From Nocardioides islandensis (GTDB lineage: Bacteria; Actinomycetota; Actinomycetes; Propionibacteriales; Nocardioidaceae): a stretch of DNA of 64,000 nucleotides. The stretch covers positions 806,001 through 870,000 of the forward strand of contig NZ_JADKPN010000001.1 in NCBI RefSeq assembly GCF_015352455.1. Direction: 5' to 3'. A model generated the notes under the pieces. The model saw only the letters and a program-made list of their open reading frames with translations. It did not search any database and had not been told where the DNA came from. The position numbers and the translations under genes are program-made. Below are positions 7,415-16,715 of this stretch, piece by piece (the stretch's first letter is position 1; each line of letters opens with the position of its first letter).

Positions 7415-10400
7415 GTGGCGCTCCACCTGCACCGGGCCCCGCGCACCGACCTGCTGGCGGAGGCGTTGGGGGACCTGCTGGCGCGCCCGCTCGACGACCC
7501 GCTCGCGCAGGAGGTCGTGGTCGTCCCGGCCCGCGGCGTCGAGCGCTGGCTGACCCAGCGCCTGTCCCACCGGCTCGGCGTCGGCGGTGGCGGGGACGGC
7601 GTCTGCGCCGGGGTGCGGTTCCTCCAGCCACGATCCCTGGTCTCCCTGCTGATCGGTCGCGACGCCGACGACCCCTGGGACCCCGAGCGGCTGGTCTGGC
7701 CGCTGCTGGCCACCATCGACGCCAGCCTCGGCGAGCCCTGGTGCGCGACCCTCGCCACCCACCTCGGACACGGCCTGTCCGGCGCCGACGCCGAGCTGCG
7801 ACAGAACCGTCGCTACAGCGTCGCGTTCCGGCTCGCGTCCCTGTTCGCCGCGTACGCCGTGCAGCGGCCCAGCCTGGTCACCGACTGGCGCGAGGGCCGC
7901 GACACCGACGGTGCGGGAGGTGTCATCGATCCGGACCTGGCGTGGCAGCCGGAGCTCTGGCGTCGGCTGCTGCCCCGCGTCGACGGGCCGCCGCCCGACG
8001 TCCGGCACGCCGCCACGCTGGCGGCCCTGCGCGCGGGTGGGGCCGGGCTCGACCTGCCGCCGCGGCTGTCGCTGTTCGGGCACACCCGGCTGCCGGCCAC
8101 CGAGGTCGAGCTGCTGGGCGCGCTCGGCGAGCACCGCGACGTCCACCTGTACCTCCCGCAGGCCTCGCCCGCGCTGTGGGACGACCTCGCCGGGCTCGGT
8201 GGTGTCGTGGCCCGCGACGCCGACGAGTCGGCGACGCACGTCGGGCATCCCCTGCTCGCCTCCCTCGGCCGCGACGCCCGCGAGCTGCGGCGGTCGCTCG
8301 ACGGCGCCGGGTTCCCCTCCGGCGACGCGGTGGTCCCACGGGAGAGCGAGCCGCGCACGCTCCTCGGACTCCTCCAGCACGACCTCCGTGCCAACCACGC
8401 GCCGGCCGTCGACGAGCGGGCCGGTCGCCACCACGACCCCGACGACCGGAGTCTCCAGGTCCACGCGTGCCACGGGCCGTCCCGGCAGGTCGACGTGCTG
8501 CGCGAGGTGCTGGTCGGCCTGCTCCAGGACGACCCGACCCTCGAGCCACGCGACATCCTCGTGATGTGCCCGGACATCGAGACCTACGCGCCGCTGATCT
8601 CGGCCGGGTTCGGGCTCGCGCCGACCGGCCCTGACGGGACGGATGGCGTGGTCGCGCACCCCGCGCACCGCCTCCGCGTGAAGCTCGCCGACCGGGCCCT
8701 GGTCAGCACCAACCCGCTCCTCGCGGTGGCCGGCGTGCTGCTGGAGCTGAGCGGCGGCCGCGTCACCGCGTCGGAGGTGCTCGACCTCGCGGCCACCGAG
8801 CCGTGCCGGCGGCGGTTCGGGTTCACCGACGACGACCTCGAGCGCGCCGGCCGGTGGGTCGCGCGCACGGGCATCCGCTGGGGCCTCGACCAGGAGGCGC
8901 GGGCGTCGTTCTCGATGGACCGCTTCCCGCAGAACACCTGGCGCACCGGGCTCGACCGCATCCTCCTCGGCGTGGCCATGAGCGGCGACGACCACCGCCA
9001 CCTCGGCACCGGCCTGCCCCTCGACGACGTCGGCAGCAACGAGATCGACCTCGCCGGCCGCCTCGCCGAGCTGGTCGACCGGCTCGAACGCTGCCTGCGC
9101 GCGCTGGCCGACGCGCGCACGGTCGCGGACTGGATGGCCGCGCTGCGCACCGGCGTCCGCGACCTCACCGACGTGCCGACCGACGACGCCTGGCAGTTCC
9201 CCCAGCTCGAGCGCGAGCTGGCGCGGGCCGCCGCGACCGACTCCGGTGGCGACCTCGAGCTCCGGCTGGCCGACGTGCGCGCCCTGCTCGGCGGCCGCCT
9301 GGCCGGCCGGCCGACCCGGGCGAACTTCCGCACCGGCACGCTCACCGTCTGCACGATGGTGCCGATGCGCTCGGTCCCGCACCGCGTCGTCTGCCTGCTC
9401 GGGCTCGACGACGGGGTCTTCCCGCGCGCCGGCTTCGTCGACGGCGACGACGTGCTCGCCCGCCACCCGCGCACCGGCGAGCGCGACGGTCGCAGCGAGG
9501 ACCGCCAGCTCCTGCTGGATGCCCTGATGGCCGCGACCGAGCACCTGGTGATCACCTACACCGGGGCGAACGAGCACTCCGGCGCGCGACGCCCCCCCGC
9601 CGTGCCGCTCGGCGAGCTCCTGGACGCCGCGGACCGCACCACCGCCGCACCGGTCCGCGACGACATCCTGGTCCGGCACCCGCTCCAGCCCTACGACCCG
9701 CGCAACCTCAAGGTCGGTGACCCGGCGGTCGACCCGCCCGAGTGGGACGTGCCCGACCTGCGTGGCCCGACCCAGCGGCCCTTCTCCTTCGACGACAGCG
9801 CGCTGGCCGGGGCGCGGTCGGCCGCCGGCGTACGTCGCCCGGTGCCGCCGCTGCTCACCGGCGACCTGCCGTCGCGTGCGGCCGAGGACGTCAACCTCGA
9901 AGACTTGATCGCTTTCCTGGAACACCCGGCGAAGGCGTTCCTTCGCGAGCGTCTTGGCGTCGGGATGCTGCTCCGGTCTGAGGAGCTGGTCGACGCGATC
10001 CCGGTTGCGCTGAACGCTCTCGAACAATGGCAGGTAGGAGACGAGATCCTACAGGCGGCACTTGATGGAGAGGACCCCGACGCTGTCATCCATGCCGAGC
10101 GGCTGCGGGGGCGGATCCCGCCGTTCAACCTTGGTTGGAAGGCCCTTCAAGATGTGATCCCTGAATGTCAGAAGCTGCTCAACGCGTCTGCGTCTCTGGT
10201 GTCGGGAGTGTCGCGTTCCCTCGATGTGGACGTCGACCTCGGCGACGGGCGGCGGCTGACCGGCACGGTCGCCGGTGTCTACGGCACCAAGCTGGTCTCG
10301 CTGGGGTACTCCCGCCTCAAGGCCAAGCAGCGCCTGCGCACCTGGGTCGAGCTGCTCGCCCTGACCGCATCCGACCCCGACGAGAGCTGGACCGGCCACG

Positions 10401-10798
10401 CCGTCGGGCGTGAGCGTGCCGGGCCGAAGCGCGCGCTGACCGGCCCGCTCGACGAGCGTGCCCTGACCTGGCTGCGCGACCTGGTCGCACTGCGCGACCT
10501 CGGCCTGACCAGGCCGCTCCCGGTGCCGATCGCGACCGCCGCCGCGTGGGCCGACGCGCACGCGAAGTCCCTGCGCGGCATGGACATCGACGTCAAGCAG
10601 GCCGCCCGCCGCGAGTGGGAGACCGACCGGTTCGCCGGGGCCGCGTCGTTCGCCAAGGAGGACGAGGACGCCTACCACGTGCGGGTGTTCGGCGCGCACC
10701 TCCCGGTCGAGGAGCTGCTCGACCTCGGCCTGCCCGAGCACGCCTGGCGCATCTGGGAGCCGCTGCTCAGCGGCGTGGAGAAGGTCGGCCCTCTGTGA
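7415..10798 (+). CDS. recC: exodeoxyribonuclease V subunit gamma (RecC)
   Basis: Chi-recognition/scaffold subunit of the RecBCD helicase-nuclease, 1127 residues, the usual length. Family features include the N-terminal VPARGVERWLTQRLS, the central RSVPHRVVCLLGLDDGVFPR and a degenerate nuclease-like C-terminus. GTG at 7415 lies 6 bases after TAGGGT (7403-7408), a leaderless layout. Its stop overlaps the recB start (GTGA). A 300-bp stretch (9901-10200) has clearly lower GC and different codon choice although the frame is intact. The encoded protein probably forms the dimer core and tunnels for both strands, as in known RecBCD. Confidence 0.93.
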   Translation: MALHLHRAPRTDLLAEALGDLLARPLDDPLAQEVVVVPARGVERWLTQRLSHRLGVGGGGDGVCAGVRFLQPRSLVSLLIGRDADDPWDPERLVWPLLATIDASLGEPWCATLATHLGHGLSGADAELRQNRRYSVAFRLASLFAAYAVQRPSLVTDWREGRDTDGAGGVIDPDLAWQPELWRRLLPRVDGPPPDVRHAATLAALRAGGAGLDLPPRLSLFGHTRLPATEVELLGALGEHRDVHLYLPQASPALWDDLAGLGGVVARDADESATHVGHPLLASLGRDARELRRSLDGAGFPSGDAVVPRESEPRTLLGLLQHDLRANHAPAVDERAGRHHDPDDRSLQVHACHGPSRQVDVLREVLVGLLQDDPTLEPRDILVMCPDIETYAPLISAGFGLAPTGPDGTDGVVAHPAHRLRVKLADRALVSTNPLLAVAGVLLELSGGRVTASEVLDLAATEPCRRRFGFTDDDLERAGRWVARTGIRWGLDQEARASFSMDRFPQNTWRTGLDRILLGVAMSGDDHRHLGTGLPLDDVGSNEIDLAGRLAELVDRLERCLRALADARTVADWMAALRTGVRDLTDVPTDDAWQFPQLERELARAAATDSGGDLELRLADVRALLGGRLAGRPTRANFRTGTLTVCTMVPMRSVPHRVVCLLGLDDGVFPRAGFVDGDDVLARHPRTGERDGRSEDRQLLLDALMAATEHLVITYTGANEHSGARRPPAVPLGELLDAADRTTAAPVRDDILVRHPLQPYDPRNLKVGDPAVDPPEWDVPDLRGPTQRPFSFDDSALAGARSAAGVRRPVPPLLTGDLPSRAAEDVNLEDLIAFLEHPAKAFLRERLGVGMLLRSEELVDAIPVALNALEQWQVGDEILQAALDGEDPDAVIHAERLRGRIPPFNLGWKALQDVIPECQKLLNASASLVSGVSRSLDVDVDLGDGRRLTGTVAGVYGTKLVSLGYSRLKAKQRLRTWVELLALTASDPDESWTGHAVGRERAGPKRALTGPLDERALTWLRDLVALRDLGLTRPLPVPIATAAAWADAHAKSLRGMDIDVKQAARREWETDRFAGAASFAKEDEDAYHVRVFGAHLPVEELLDLGLPEHAWRIWEPLLSGVEKVGPL
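9901..10200 (+). other. low-GC mosaic patch inside recC
   Basis: Hand-counted GC is 184/300 (61 percent) here against 45/60 (75 percent) just upstream (9841-9900) and 43/60 just downstream (10201-10260). Codons rare in the neighbours (TTG, CTT, GTT, GAA, CAA) cluster in the patch. Reading frame is unbroken and there are no intein or IS features. It is best explained by homologous replacement from a related lower-GC allele. Confidence 0.6.
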
Positions 10799-13700
10799 CC
10801 GACCCGAAGCCCTTCACCATCACCGACCCGCTGCCGACCGGCACCGTGCTCCTCGAGGCCAGCGCGGGCACCGGCAAGACGTGGACGATCGGTGCTCTCG
10901 TGACGAGGTACGTCGTGGAGGGCGTCGCCCCCCTCGAGCAGATGCTGGTCGTCACGTTCGGCCGCGCGGCCAGCCAGGAGCTGCGCGAGCGGGTGCGGTC
11001 CCAGCTCGTCGAGGCCGAGCGGGCGCTGAGCGACGACCCGGCCGACCGGGCCTCCGTCGAGCCGTCGACGCTCGTGGAGCTGCTGCTCGAGTACGACGAC
11101 GACCGGCGCCGCCTCGCGCACCGCCGGGTGGTCGACGCGCTGGTCGGCTTCGACGCGGCCACCATCGCGACCACCCACCAGTTCTGCTCGATGGTGCTCG
11201 ACTCCCTCGGCGTGGCCGGCGACTCCGACTCCCGCGCCCGGTTGGTCGAGGACCTCGACGACCTGGTCAAGGAGACCGTAGACGACCTGTACCTCCGCGC
11301 CTTCGCGCTCGACGAGCAGGGCCCGGCGTTCTCCTACGACGAGGCGCTGACGATCGCGCGACGGGTGGTCGACGACCCGCAGGCCCGGCTGGAGCCGGCG
11401 TCCGAGGACCGCGCCACGACGGCGGGGAGACGGGTGTCGTTCGCCCGCGCCGTCCGCGAGGAGATGGACCGGCGCAAGCGGCGGCTGGGCATCCTGTCCT
11501 ACGACGACCTCCTGTCCCAGCTCGCCGACGCCCTCAAGCCCGACGGCTCGCCCGCCGCCGAGCGGATGCGGCAGCGCTGGCGGATCGTGCTGGTCGACGA
11601 GTTCCAGGACACCGACCCGGTGCAGTGGGAGGTGCTCGACCGCGCCTTCTCCGGTCACGCGACGATGGTGCTGATCGGCGACCCCAAGCAGGCCATCTAC
11701 GCCTTCCGCGGCGGCGACGTCACGACGTACCTCACCGCGGCCGCGACCGCCGCGACCCAGCAGACGCTGTCGGTGAACTGGCGCAGCGACGCCCCGCTGC
11801 TCTCCTCCCTCCAGGAGCTGCTGCGTGGGGCCGAGCTCGGCGACGAGCGCATCGTCGTGCGCGACGTCGAGGCGCACCACGCCACGAGCCGGCTGGAGGG
11901 GGCGGGCAACCCGTTCCGGGTCCGGGTGGTGCGGCGTACGGACGTGTCGAAGCGCCCGGGTCTGCTGATGGTGGGGCAGGTGCGGCCGCGCATCGCGCGC
12001 GACCTGGCCCACGACATCCGCCGCCTGCTCGACTCGGGCGCGACGTACTGCGGGCGGCCGGTGCGACCGCGCGACATCGCCGTCATCAGCTACCGCCACG
12101 CCGACCTGGCCGACGCCCAGGCCGCGCTGGCCGACGTCGGCGTGCCCGGCGTGATCGCCGGCGGCGGCAGTGTCTTCGCGACGCCCGCCGCCGTCGAGTG
12201 GCTGACGCTGCTGGAGGCGCTCGAGCAGCCGCACCGGAGCACGCGGGTGCGCGCGGCGGCGCTGACCGGCTTCTTCGGGCACACGGCAGCCGACCTCGAC
12301 CGCCGTGGCGACGACCTGACCGACGAGGTGGCCGACACCCTGCGCGCCTGGCTGGAGCTGTTCGGCGGCCGCGGCCTGGCCGCCGTGCTGGAGGCTGCCA
12401 CCGTCGCCGGCCTGCCCGCTCGCGTGCTGGCCGAGGTCGGCGGAGACCGGCGGCTCACGGACCTGCGCCACATCGGCGAGGCCCTGCACGAGGCGGCACT
12501 CACCGAACGTCACGGCCTGGTCTCGCTGCTGACCTGGTTGCGGGAGCAGGTCGCCGAGGGTCGCGCGGGTCGCGGTCTGGAGCGCACCCGCCGCCTCGAC
12601 TCCGACGCGGCCGCGGTCCAGCTGGTGACGATCCACGCCAGCAAGGGCCTGGAGTACCCCGTCGTCTACCTCCCCGCCGTCGCCGACCGGCACGTCTCGG
12701 AGCCGGAGCTGCCGCGCTACCACGACGACGACGGCACCCGCTGCCGCAACGTCGGCAAGGGCGGGGCCGGCTGGTCCGACGCCGTACGACGGGCCCAGGA
12801 GGAGGACGCCGGGGAGTGGCTACGCCTGCTGTACGTCGCCCTCACCCGCGCCCAGTCCCAGGTCGTCTGCTGGTGGTCGCCGACCAAGAACACCATCGCC
12901 TCGCCGCTGCACCGGATGCTGATGCGCGCGGCCGACGCGTCCGAGGTCCCTGGCGAGCCGGGCGTGCCGTCCGACGACGAGGTCGTCCGGCTGTTCGGGG
13001 AGTGGCGTGACCGCGGCGGGCCGGCGCCCGAGCTCGCGCAGGTCGCCGAGCTCACCGACGCCCCCGAGGTCGACGCGATCCCCGCCCTCGGCGTGCGCCG
13101 GTTCACCCGGAGCGTGGACGCCGCGTGGCGGCGTACGTCGTACTCCTCGCTCAGCGCCGTCCGCGTCGAGACCGTCGCGGAAGCGGTCACCAGCGAGCCG
13201 GAGGTGGTGGGCAAGGACGACGAGGAGGTCGCGTCGGAGGGTCTCGACACCCCGCTCGTCCCTCGCGGGGGCTCGACCGGCTTGGGCGAGGATGTCGCCT
13301 CCCCGATGGCCGGCCTGCCGGTGGGAGCGACGTTCGGGTCGCTGGTGCACGCCGTGCTCGAGCACGCCGACCCGGCCGCGGCGGACTTCCGTGCCGAGCT
13401 GCTCGGTCACGTCGACGAGCAGCGCGGCTGGTGGCCGGTCGAGCTCGACCGCGAGGAGCTGGCCGACGCGCTGGTCGCGGTCTGCGACTCGCCGCTCGGC
13501 GGTCCCGGCACCGGGCTGGACGGCGTCACGCTGCGCGGCGTACCCCTGTCGGACCGGCTGCGCGAGATGGACTTCGAGCTGCCGCTGGCGGGTGGGGACG
13601 TGCGTTCCGCGGGCCCGGAGGTCCGTCTCGGAGATCTCGCCCCCTTGCTCGAGCGCCACCTGCCCGAGGGCGACCCGGTGCGGGCGTACGCCGAGCCGTT

Positions 13701-14151
13701 GCGCGGGCCGTTGGGCGACCAGCCGCTGCGGGGGTACCTCACGGGCTCGGTCGACGTGGTCCTCCGGGTGCCGGGGCCGGGCGGGTCGCGGTTCCACGTG
13801 GTGGACTACAAGACCAACTGGCTCGGCCCGACCGACGAGCCGCTCACCGCGCTGGCCTACCGGCCCGAAGCGCTGGACGCGGCGATGGGCCACTCGGACT
13901 ACCCGTTGCAGGCGCTGCTGTACGCCGCGGTGTTGCACCGGTTCCTGCGCTGGCGGCTGCCGGCGTACGACCCGGAGCTTCATCTCGGCGAGGTGCTGTA
14001 CCTCTACGTCCGCGGGATGTGCGGGCCCGACACGCCGCTGGTCGACGGCGCCCCGTGCGGCGTGTTCACCTGGCGGGCGCCGGTGCCCCTGGTGGAGGGC
14101 CTGTCCGACCTGCTGGCCGGACGGGTACCAGGACGGGAGCCAGTGCGATGA
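10795..14151 (+). CDS. recB: exodeoxyribonuclease V subunit beta (RecB)
   Basis: UvrD-like 3'-5' helicase fused to a RecB nuclease, 1118 residues. Walker A is LLEASAGTGKTWTI near residue 25, helicase motif II is VLVDEFQDTDPVQWEV, and the late helicase motifs include VTIHASKGLEYPVVYLP and LLYVALTRAQ. The C-terminal nuclease motif VVDYKTNWLG lies near residue 1000. The GTG start overlaps the recC stop by GTGA and the stop overlaps recD by ATGA. An inserted palindromic repeat near codons 815-828 falls in the linker between helicase and nuclease. Role: strand resection at double-strand breaks. Confidence 0.94.
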   Translation: MTDPKPFTITDPLPTGTVLLEASAGTGKTWTIGALVTRYVVEGVAPLEQMLVVTFGRAASQELRERVRSQLVEAERALSDDPADRASVEPSTLVELLLEYDDDRRRLAHRRVVDALVGFDAATIATTHQFCSMVLDSLGVAGDSDSRARLVEDLDDLVKETVDDLYLRAFALDEQGPAFSYDEALTIARRVVDDPQARLEPASEDRATTAGRRVSFARAVREEMDRRKRRLGILSYDDLLSQLADALKPDGSPAAERMRQRWRIVLVDEFQDTDPVQWEVLDRAFSGHATMVLIGDPKQAIYAFRGGDVTTYLTAAATAATQQTLSVNWRSDAPLLSSLQELLRGAELGDERIVVRDVEAHHATSRLEGAGNPFRVRVVRRTDVSKRPGLLMVGQVRPRIARDLAHDIRRLLDSGATYCGRPVRPRDIAVISYRHADLADAQAALADVGVPGVIAGGGSVFATPAAVEWLTLLEALEQPHRSTRVRAAALTGFFGHTAADLDRRGDDLTDEVADTLRAWLELFGGRGLAAVLEAATVAGLPARVLAEVGGDRRLTDLRHIGEALHEAALTERHGLVSLLTWLREQVAEGRAGRGLERTRRLDSDAAAVQLVTIHASKGLEYPVVYLPAVADRHVSEPELPRYHDDDGTRCRNVGKGGAGWSDAVRRAQEEDAGEWLRLLYVALTRAQSQVVCWWSPTKNTIASPLHRMLMRAADASEVPGEPGVPSDDEVVRLFGEWRDRGGPAPELAQVAELTDAPEVDAIPALGVRRFTRSVDAAWRRTSYSSLSAVRVETVAEAVTSEPEVVGKDDEEVASEGLDTPLVPRGGSTGLGEDVASPMAGLPVGATFGSLVHAVLEHADPAAADFRAELLGHVDEQRGWWPVELDREELADALVAVCDSPLGGPGTGLDGVTLRGVPLSDRLREMDFELPLAGGDVRSAGPEVRLGDLAPLLERHLPEGDPVRAYAEPLRGPLGDQPLRGYLTGSVDVVLRVPGPGGSRFHVVDYKTNWLGPTDEPLTALAYRPEALDAAMGHSDYPLQALLYAAVLHRFLRWRLPAYDPELHLGEVLYLYVRGMCGPDTPLVDGAPCGVFTWRAPVPLVEGLSDLLAGRVPGREPVR
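13240..13277 (+). repeat. GGTCTCGAC-type interspersed palindrome inside recB
   Basis: The left end GGTCTCGACACCCCGC is followed by GCGGGGGCTCGACC after a short loop, forming an imperfect hairpin. This end sequence is typical of interspersed palindromes between genes in Nocardioides-type genomes (from memory, not searched). Here it is in frame and encodes about GLDTPLVPRGGSTG in the RecB linker. Confidence 0.5.
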
Positions 14152-15926
14152 CCGAGCTGTTCGAGCCGACGAGCGAGCACGACTGGCGGCTGGCCGCCGG
14201 GCGCCGTGGGTTGCTCGGGGAGTTCAACGAGGGGTTGCTGCTGACCGCCTCCGACCTGCACGTCGCCCGCCGGGTCGGCGTGCTCGGCGGCGAGACCGAC
14301 GAGCGGGTGCTGCTGGCCCTCGCGCTGGCGGTGCGGGCGGTACGCCGCGGCTCGGTGTGCCTGTCGCTGGACCAGGTGCGGACCGACGCGCCGGAGCTGC
14401 CCTGGCCCGACCTCGACTCCTGGGAGGGCGCGGTGGCGTCGTCCGGGCTGCTGGACAGCGGCGTGCTGCGGTCGGACTTCGGGCTGCTGTACCTGGACCG
14501 GTACCACCGCCTCGAGCGCCAGGTACGCGACGACCTGGTGGAGCGGTCCGCCCAAGCGCCGCCCGACGTGGACGAGGAGCGGCTCGCCGGCGCGCTCGCG
14601 CAGGCGCGTGGCACGCACGCCAGCGACGAGCAGCTCGCCGCGGCCGCGGCAGCCGCGCGGCGATGGACGACGATCGTCACCGGCGGCCCGGGCACCGGCA
14701 AGACGACGACCGTCGCGCGGATGCTGGTGCTGGTGGCCGACCAGGCGTCGGCGAGAGGTGAGCGGATCTCGGTCGCCCTGACCGCGCCCACGGGGAAGGC
14801 GGCCAGCCGGCTGCAGGAGGCGGTGAGCGAGGAGCTGGCCGGACTCACCGGGCTGCCCGAGGCGGTCGCCCTCCTCGGCCGGCCGCAGGGGGTGACCCTG
14901 CACCGGCTGCTCGGGTGGCGACCCGACAACACCACCCGCTTCCGGCACGACCGTGGCAACCGCCTCAAGCACGACGTGGTGGTGGTCGACGAGTCCTCGA
15001 TGGTCGAGCTGACGATGATGGCGCGGCTGCTCGAGGCGCTGAAGCCCGACAGCCGGCTCATCCTCGTCGGCGACCCGCAGCAGCTGACGTCGGTCGGCGC
15101 CGGCGCCGTGCTCGGCGACCTGGTCCGCGGCTACTCCGGCAGGCCTGACTCACCCGTGGTCGAGCTGACCTACAACCACCGCTTCGAGGAACAGGAGGAG
15201 ATCGTCGAGCTCGCTCGAGCGCTGCAGGCCGAGGACGCCGACGGCGTCCTGGACGTGCTGAGGTCCTCCACCCGCCAGGTGTCGTTCGTCGAGGCGTCGT
15301 CCGAGGAGCAACTGGTCGAGGAGCTGCGCCCGGACCTGGTCCGCGCGGCGCTGGACATCCGTCGCCACGCCGAGGCCGAGGACCCCGACGGTGCGCTCGG
15401 TGCGCTCGACCAGCAACGGCTGCTCTGCGCCCACCGCGAGGGCCCCTACGGCGTGCGCCGCTGGAACGGCCTGGTCGAGCGCTGGCTGGCCGAGGAGGTC
15501 GGCGAGGTCGGCGGGCCCGCTGTCGCCGGGTGGTACGTCGGGCGGCCGCTGCTCGTGACCAACAACGACTACGCCCTCGACGTCTACAACGGCGAGACCG
15601 GGGTGGTGGTGCGTCAGGGTCAGCGCCGCCGTGTCTACATCTCCGGCTCCGGCCGGCTGCGCGACTTCGCGCCCGGCCGGCTCGACGCGGTCGAGACCAT
15701 GCACGCGATGACGATCCACAAGGCCCAGGGCAGCCAGGCCCGGAAGGTCACCGTGCTGCTGCCCGAGGAGGGCTCGCGGCTGCTGACCCGCGAGCTGTTC
15801 TACACCGCGATCACCCGCGCACAGCACGAGGTGCGGGTCGTCGGCACCGAGGCGGCCGTCCGCGCGGCGGTGACCCGCCGCGCCCAGCGGGCGTCCGGGC
15901 TGGCCGAGCGGCTGGCGGCCGACTAG
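14148..15926 (+). CDS. recD: exodeoxyribonuclease V subunit alpha (RecD)
   Basis: 5'-3' helicase of superfamily 1B, 592 residues. Walker A TIVTGGPGTGKTTTVARML is near residue 180. Motif II is DVVVVDESSMVEL, motif III is LVGDPQQLTSVGAGAVLGDL, and the C-terminal motifs are AMTIHKAQGSQ and LLTRELFYTAITRAQ. ATG overlaps the recB stop, so all three subunits come from one message. It completes a canonical RecBCD enzyme. Confidence 0.94.
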   Translation: MTELFEPTSEHDWRLAAGRRGLLGEFNEGLLLTASDLHVARRVGVLGGETDERVLLALALAVRAVRRGSVCLSLDQVRTDAPELPWPDLDSWEGAVASSGLLDSGVLRSDFGLLYLDRYHRLERQVRDDLVERSAQAPPDVDEERLAGALAQARGTHASDEQLAAAAAAARRWTTIVTGGPGTGKTTTVARMLVLVADQASARGERISVALTAPTGKAASRLQEAVSEELAGLTGLPEAVALLGRPQGVTLHRLLGWRPDNTTRFRHDRGNRLKHDVVVVDESSMVELTMMARLLEALKPDSRLILVGDPQQLTSVGAGAVLGDLVRGYSGRPDSPVVELTYNHRFEEQEEIVELARALQAEDADGVLDVLRSSTRQVSFVEASSEEQLVEELRPDLVRAALDIRRHAEAEDPDGALGALDQQRLLCAHREGPYGVRRWNGLVERWLAEEVGEVGGPAVAGWYVGRPLLVTNNDYALDVYNGETGVVVRQGQRRRVYISGSGRLRDFAPGRLDAVETMHAMTIHKAQGSQARKVTVLLPEEGSRLLTRELFYTAITRAQHEVRVVGTEAAVRAAVTRRAQRASGLAERLAAD

Positions 15927-15935
15927 CCCCGGCTT

Positions 15936-15997
15936 GGTTTCGAGACGGCTCACGCATCTCGTCGCTCCGCTCCGATGTGCGCCGAGCCTCCTCAACC
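15936..15997. repeat. GGTTTCGAGACGG-type interspersed repeat
   Basis: The segment begins GGTTTCGAGACGG and ends CCTCCTCAACC, with an imperfect internal stem (GGCTC...GAGCC and GCATC...GATGTGC). It sits in the gap between recD and the convergent ACT gene. Sequence of this kind recurs between genes in Nocardioides-type genomes (from memory). It may act as a terminator or as a REP-like element; only one copy is in this window. Confidence 0.45.
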
Positions 15998-16027
15998 TCC
16001 TCGCTCACCTCGGTTCGGTTCGCGAGC

Positions 16028-16642
16028 TCACCGACCCGAGCGCTCGGAGATCGAGGCCGCCAGGCCGGCCAGGTGGCCGAGGCGCGCGAGCTCGGACTCC
16101 AGGAACTCCGGTCCGCCGCGCCGGCCGATCACCACGATGTCCTTGCCGGTGAGCGGGGCCGCGCAGCGCACGTCGTCGTCCTCGCCGCCCTCGAGCCGGA
16201 TCGGCTTGTCGGCCGGGACGAAGGGGACGTCGCTCGGCGCGCCCTCGGTGCCGTGGCGTACCTCGTCGCCGGGAGCGACCCACGCCCCCCACTCGCACCG
16301 GAAGGTGACCGGCAGCATGTCGACGAGCCGCTCCAGGGCGGTCTCCGGCGCGGCGGTCAGCTCCTCCACGACCTCGAGGTCGAGGAACAGGTTGTTGCCC
16401 GCGGCGTACCGGCTGATCCACACGACGCGCACGCCGTCGAGGGCGTTGCAGGCCGACACGATCGAGTCCGGCATCACGCCGACGGGCGTCTCGAGGAGCA
16501 CGTCGTCGACGGCTGTGCCGTCGTACCGCTTCTCGACGATCTCGAGCGCCTCGATGTCGCCACCGGCGGCACCGATCGCGGTCGCCAGGCGTCCGAGCGA
16601 ACCCGGGACGTCGGGCAGCTCGACCCGCAGCAGGAGACTCAT
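16028..16642 (-). CDS. ACT-domain protein of unknown ligand
   Basis: A 204-residue protein with an N-terminal ACT domain (MSLLLRVELPDVPGSLGRLATAIGAAGGDI), the fold that binds amino acids and regulates metabolic enzymes. The rest is acidic and has a GAF-like feel near the C-terminus (APLTGKDIVVIGRRGG), but it is not assigned. No catalytic domain is visible. ATG at 16642 follows TAGGCT plus 6 bases, so the transcript is probably leaderless. It is convergent with recD. Likely an amino-acid sensor; partner unknown. Confidence 0.75.
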   Translation of the reverse strand: MSLLLRVELPDVPGSLGRLATAIGAAGGDIEALEIVEKRYDGTAVDDVLLETPVGVMPDSIVSACNALDGVRVVWISRYAAGNNLFLDLEVVEELTAAPETALERLVDMLPVTFRCEWGAWVAPGDEVRHGTEGAPSDVPFVPADKPIRLEGGEDDDVRCAAPLTGKDIVVIGRRGGPEFLESELARLGHLAGLAASISERSGR

Positions 16643-16715
16643 GGCACGAGCCTAGGCTCCTCGGGTTTCGGGCGGATTTCCTTCGCCCGCAGGGCGGACC
16701 CCGCGAGAGCGTCCG

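Noticed and set aside
7313..10027. 904-codon minus-strand frame across recC
   Set aside because: Shadow frame of recC; low-complexity Arg/Gly/Val translation, no start context.
9901..10200. Intein or mobile insertion in recC
   Set aside because: Translated sequence continues the RecC fold with no intein blocks, repeats or target-site duplication.
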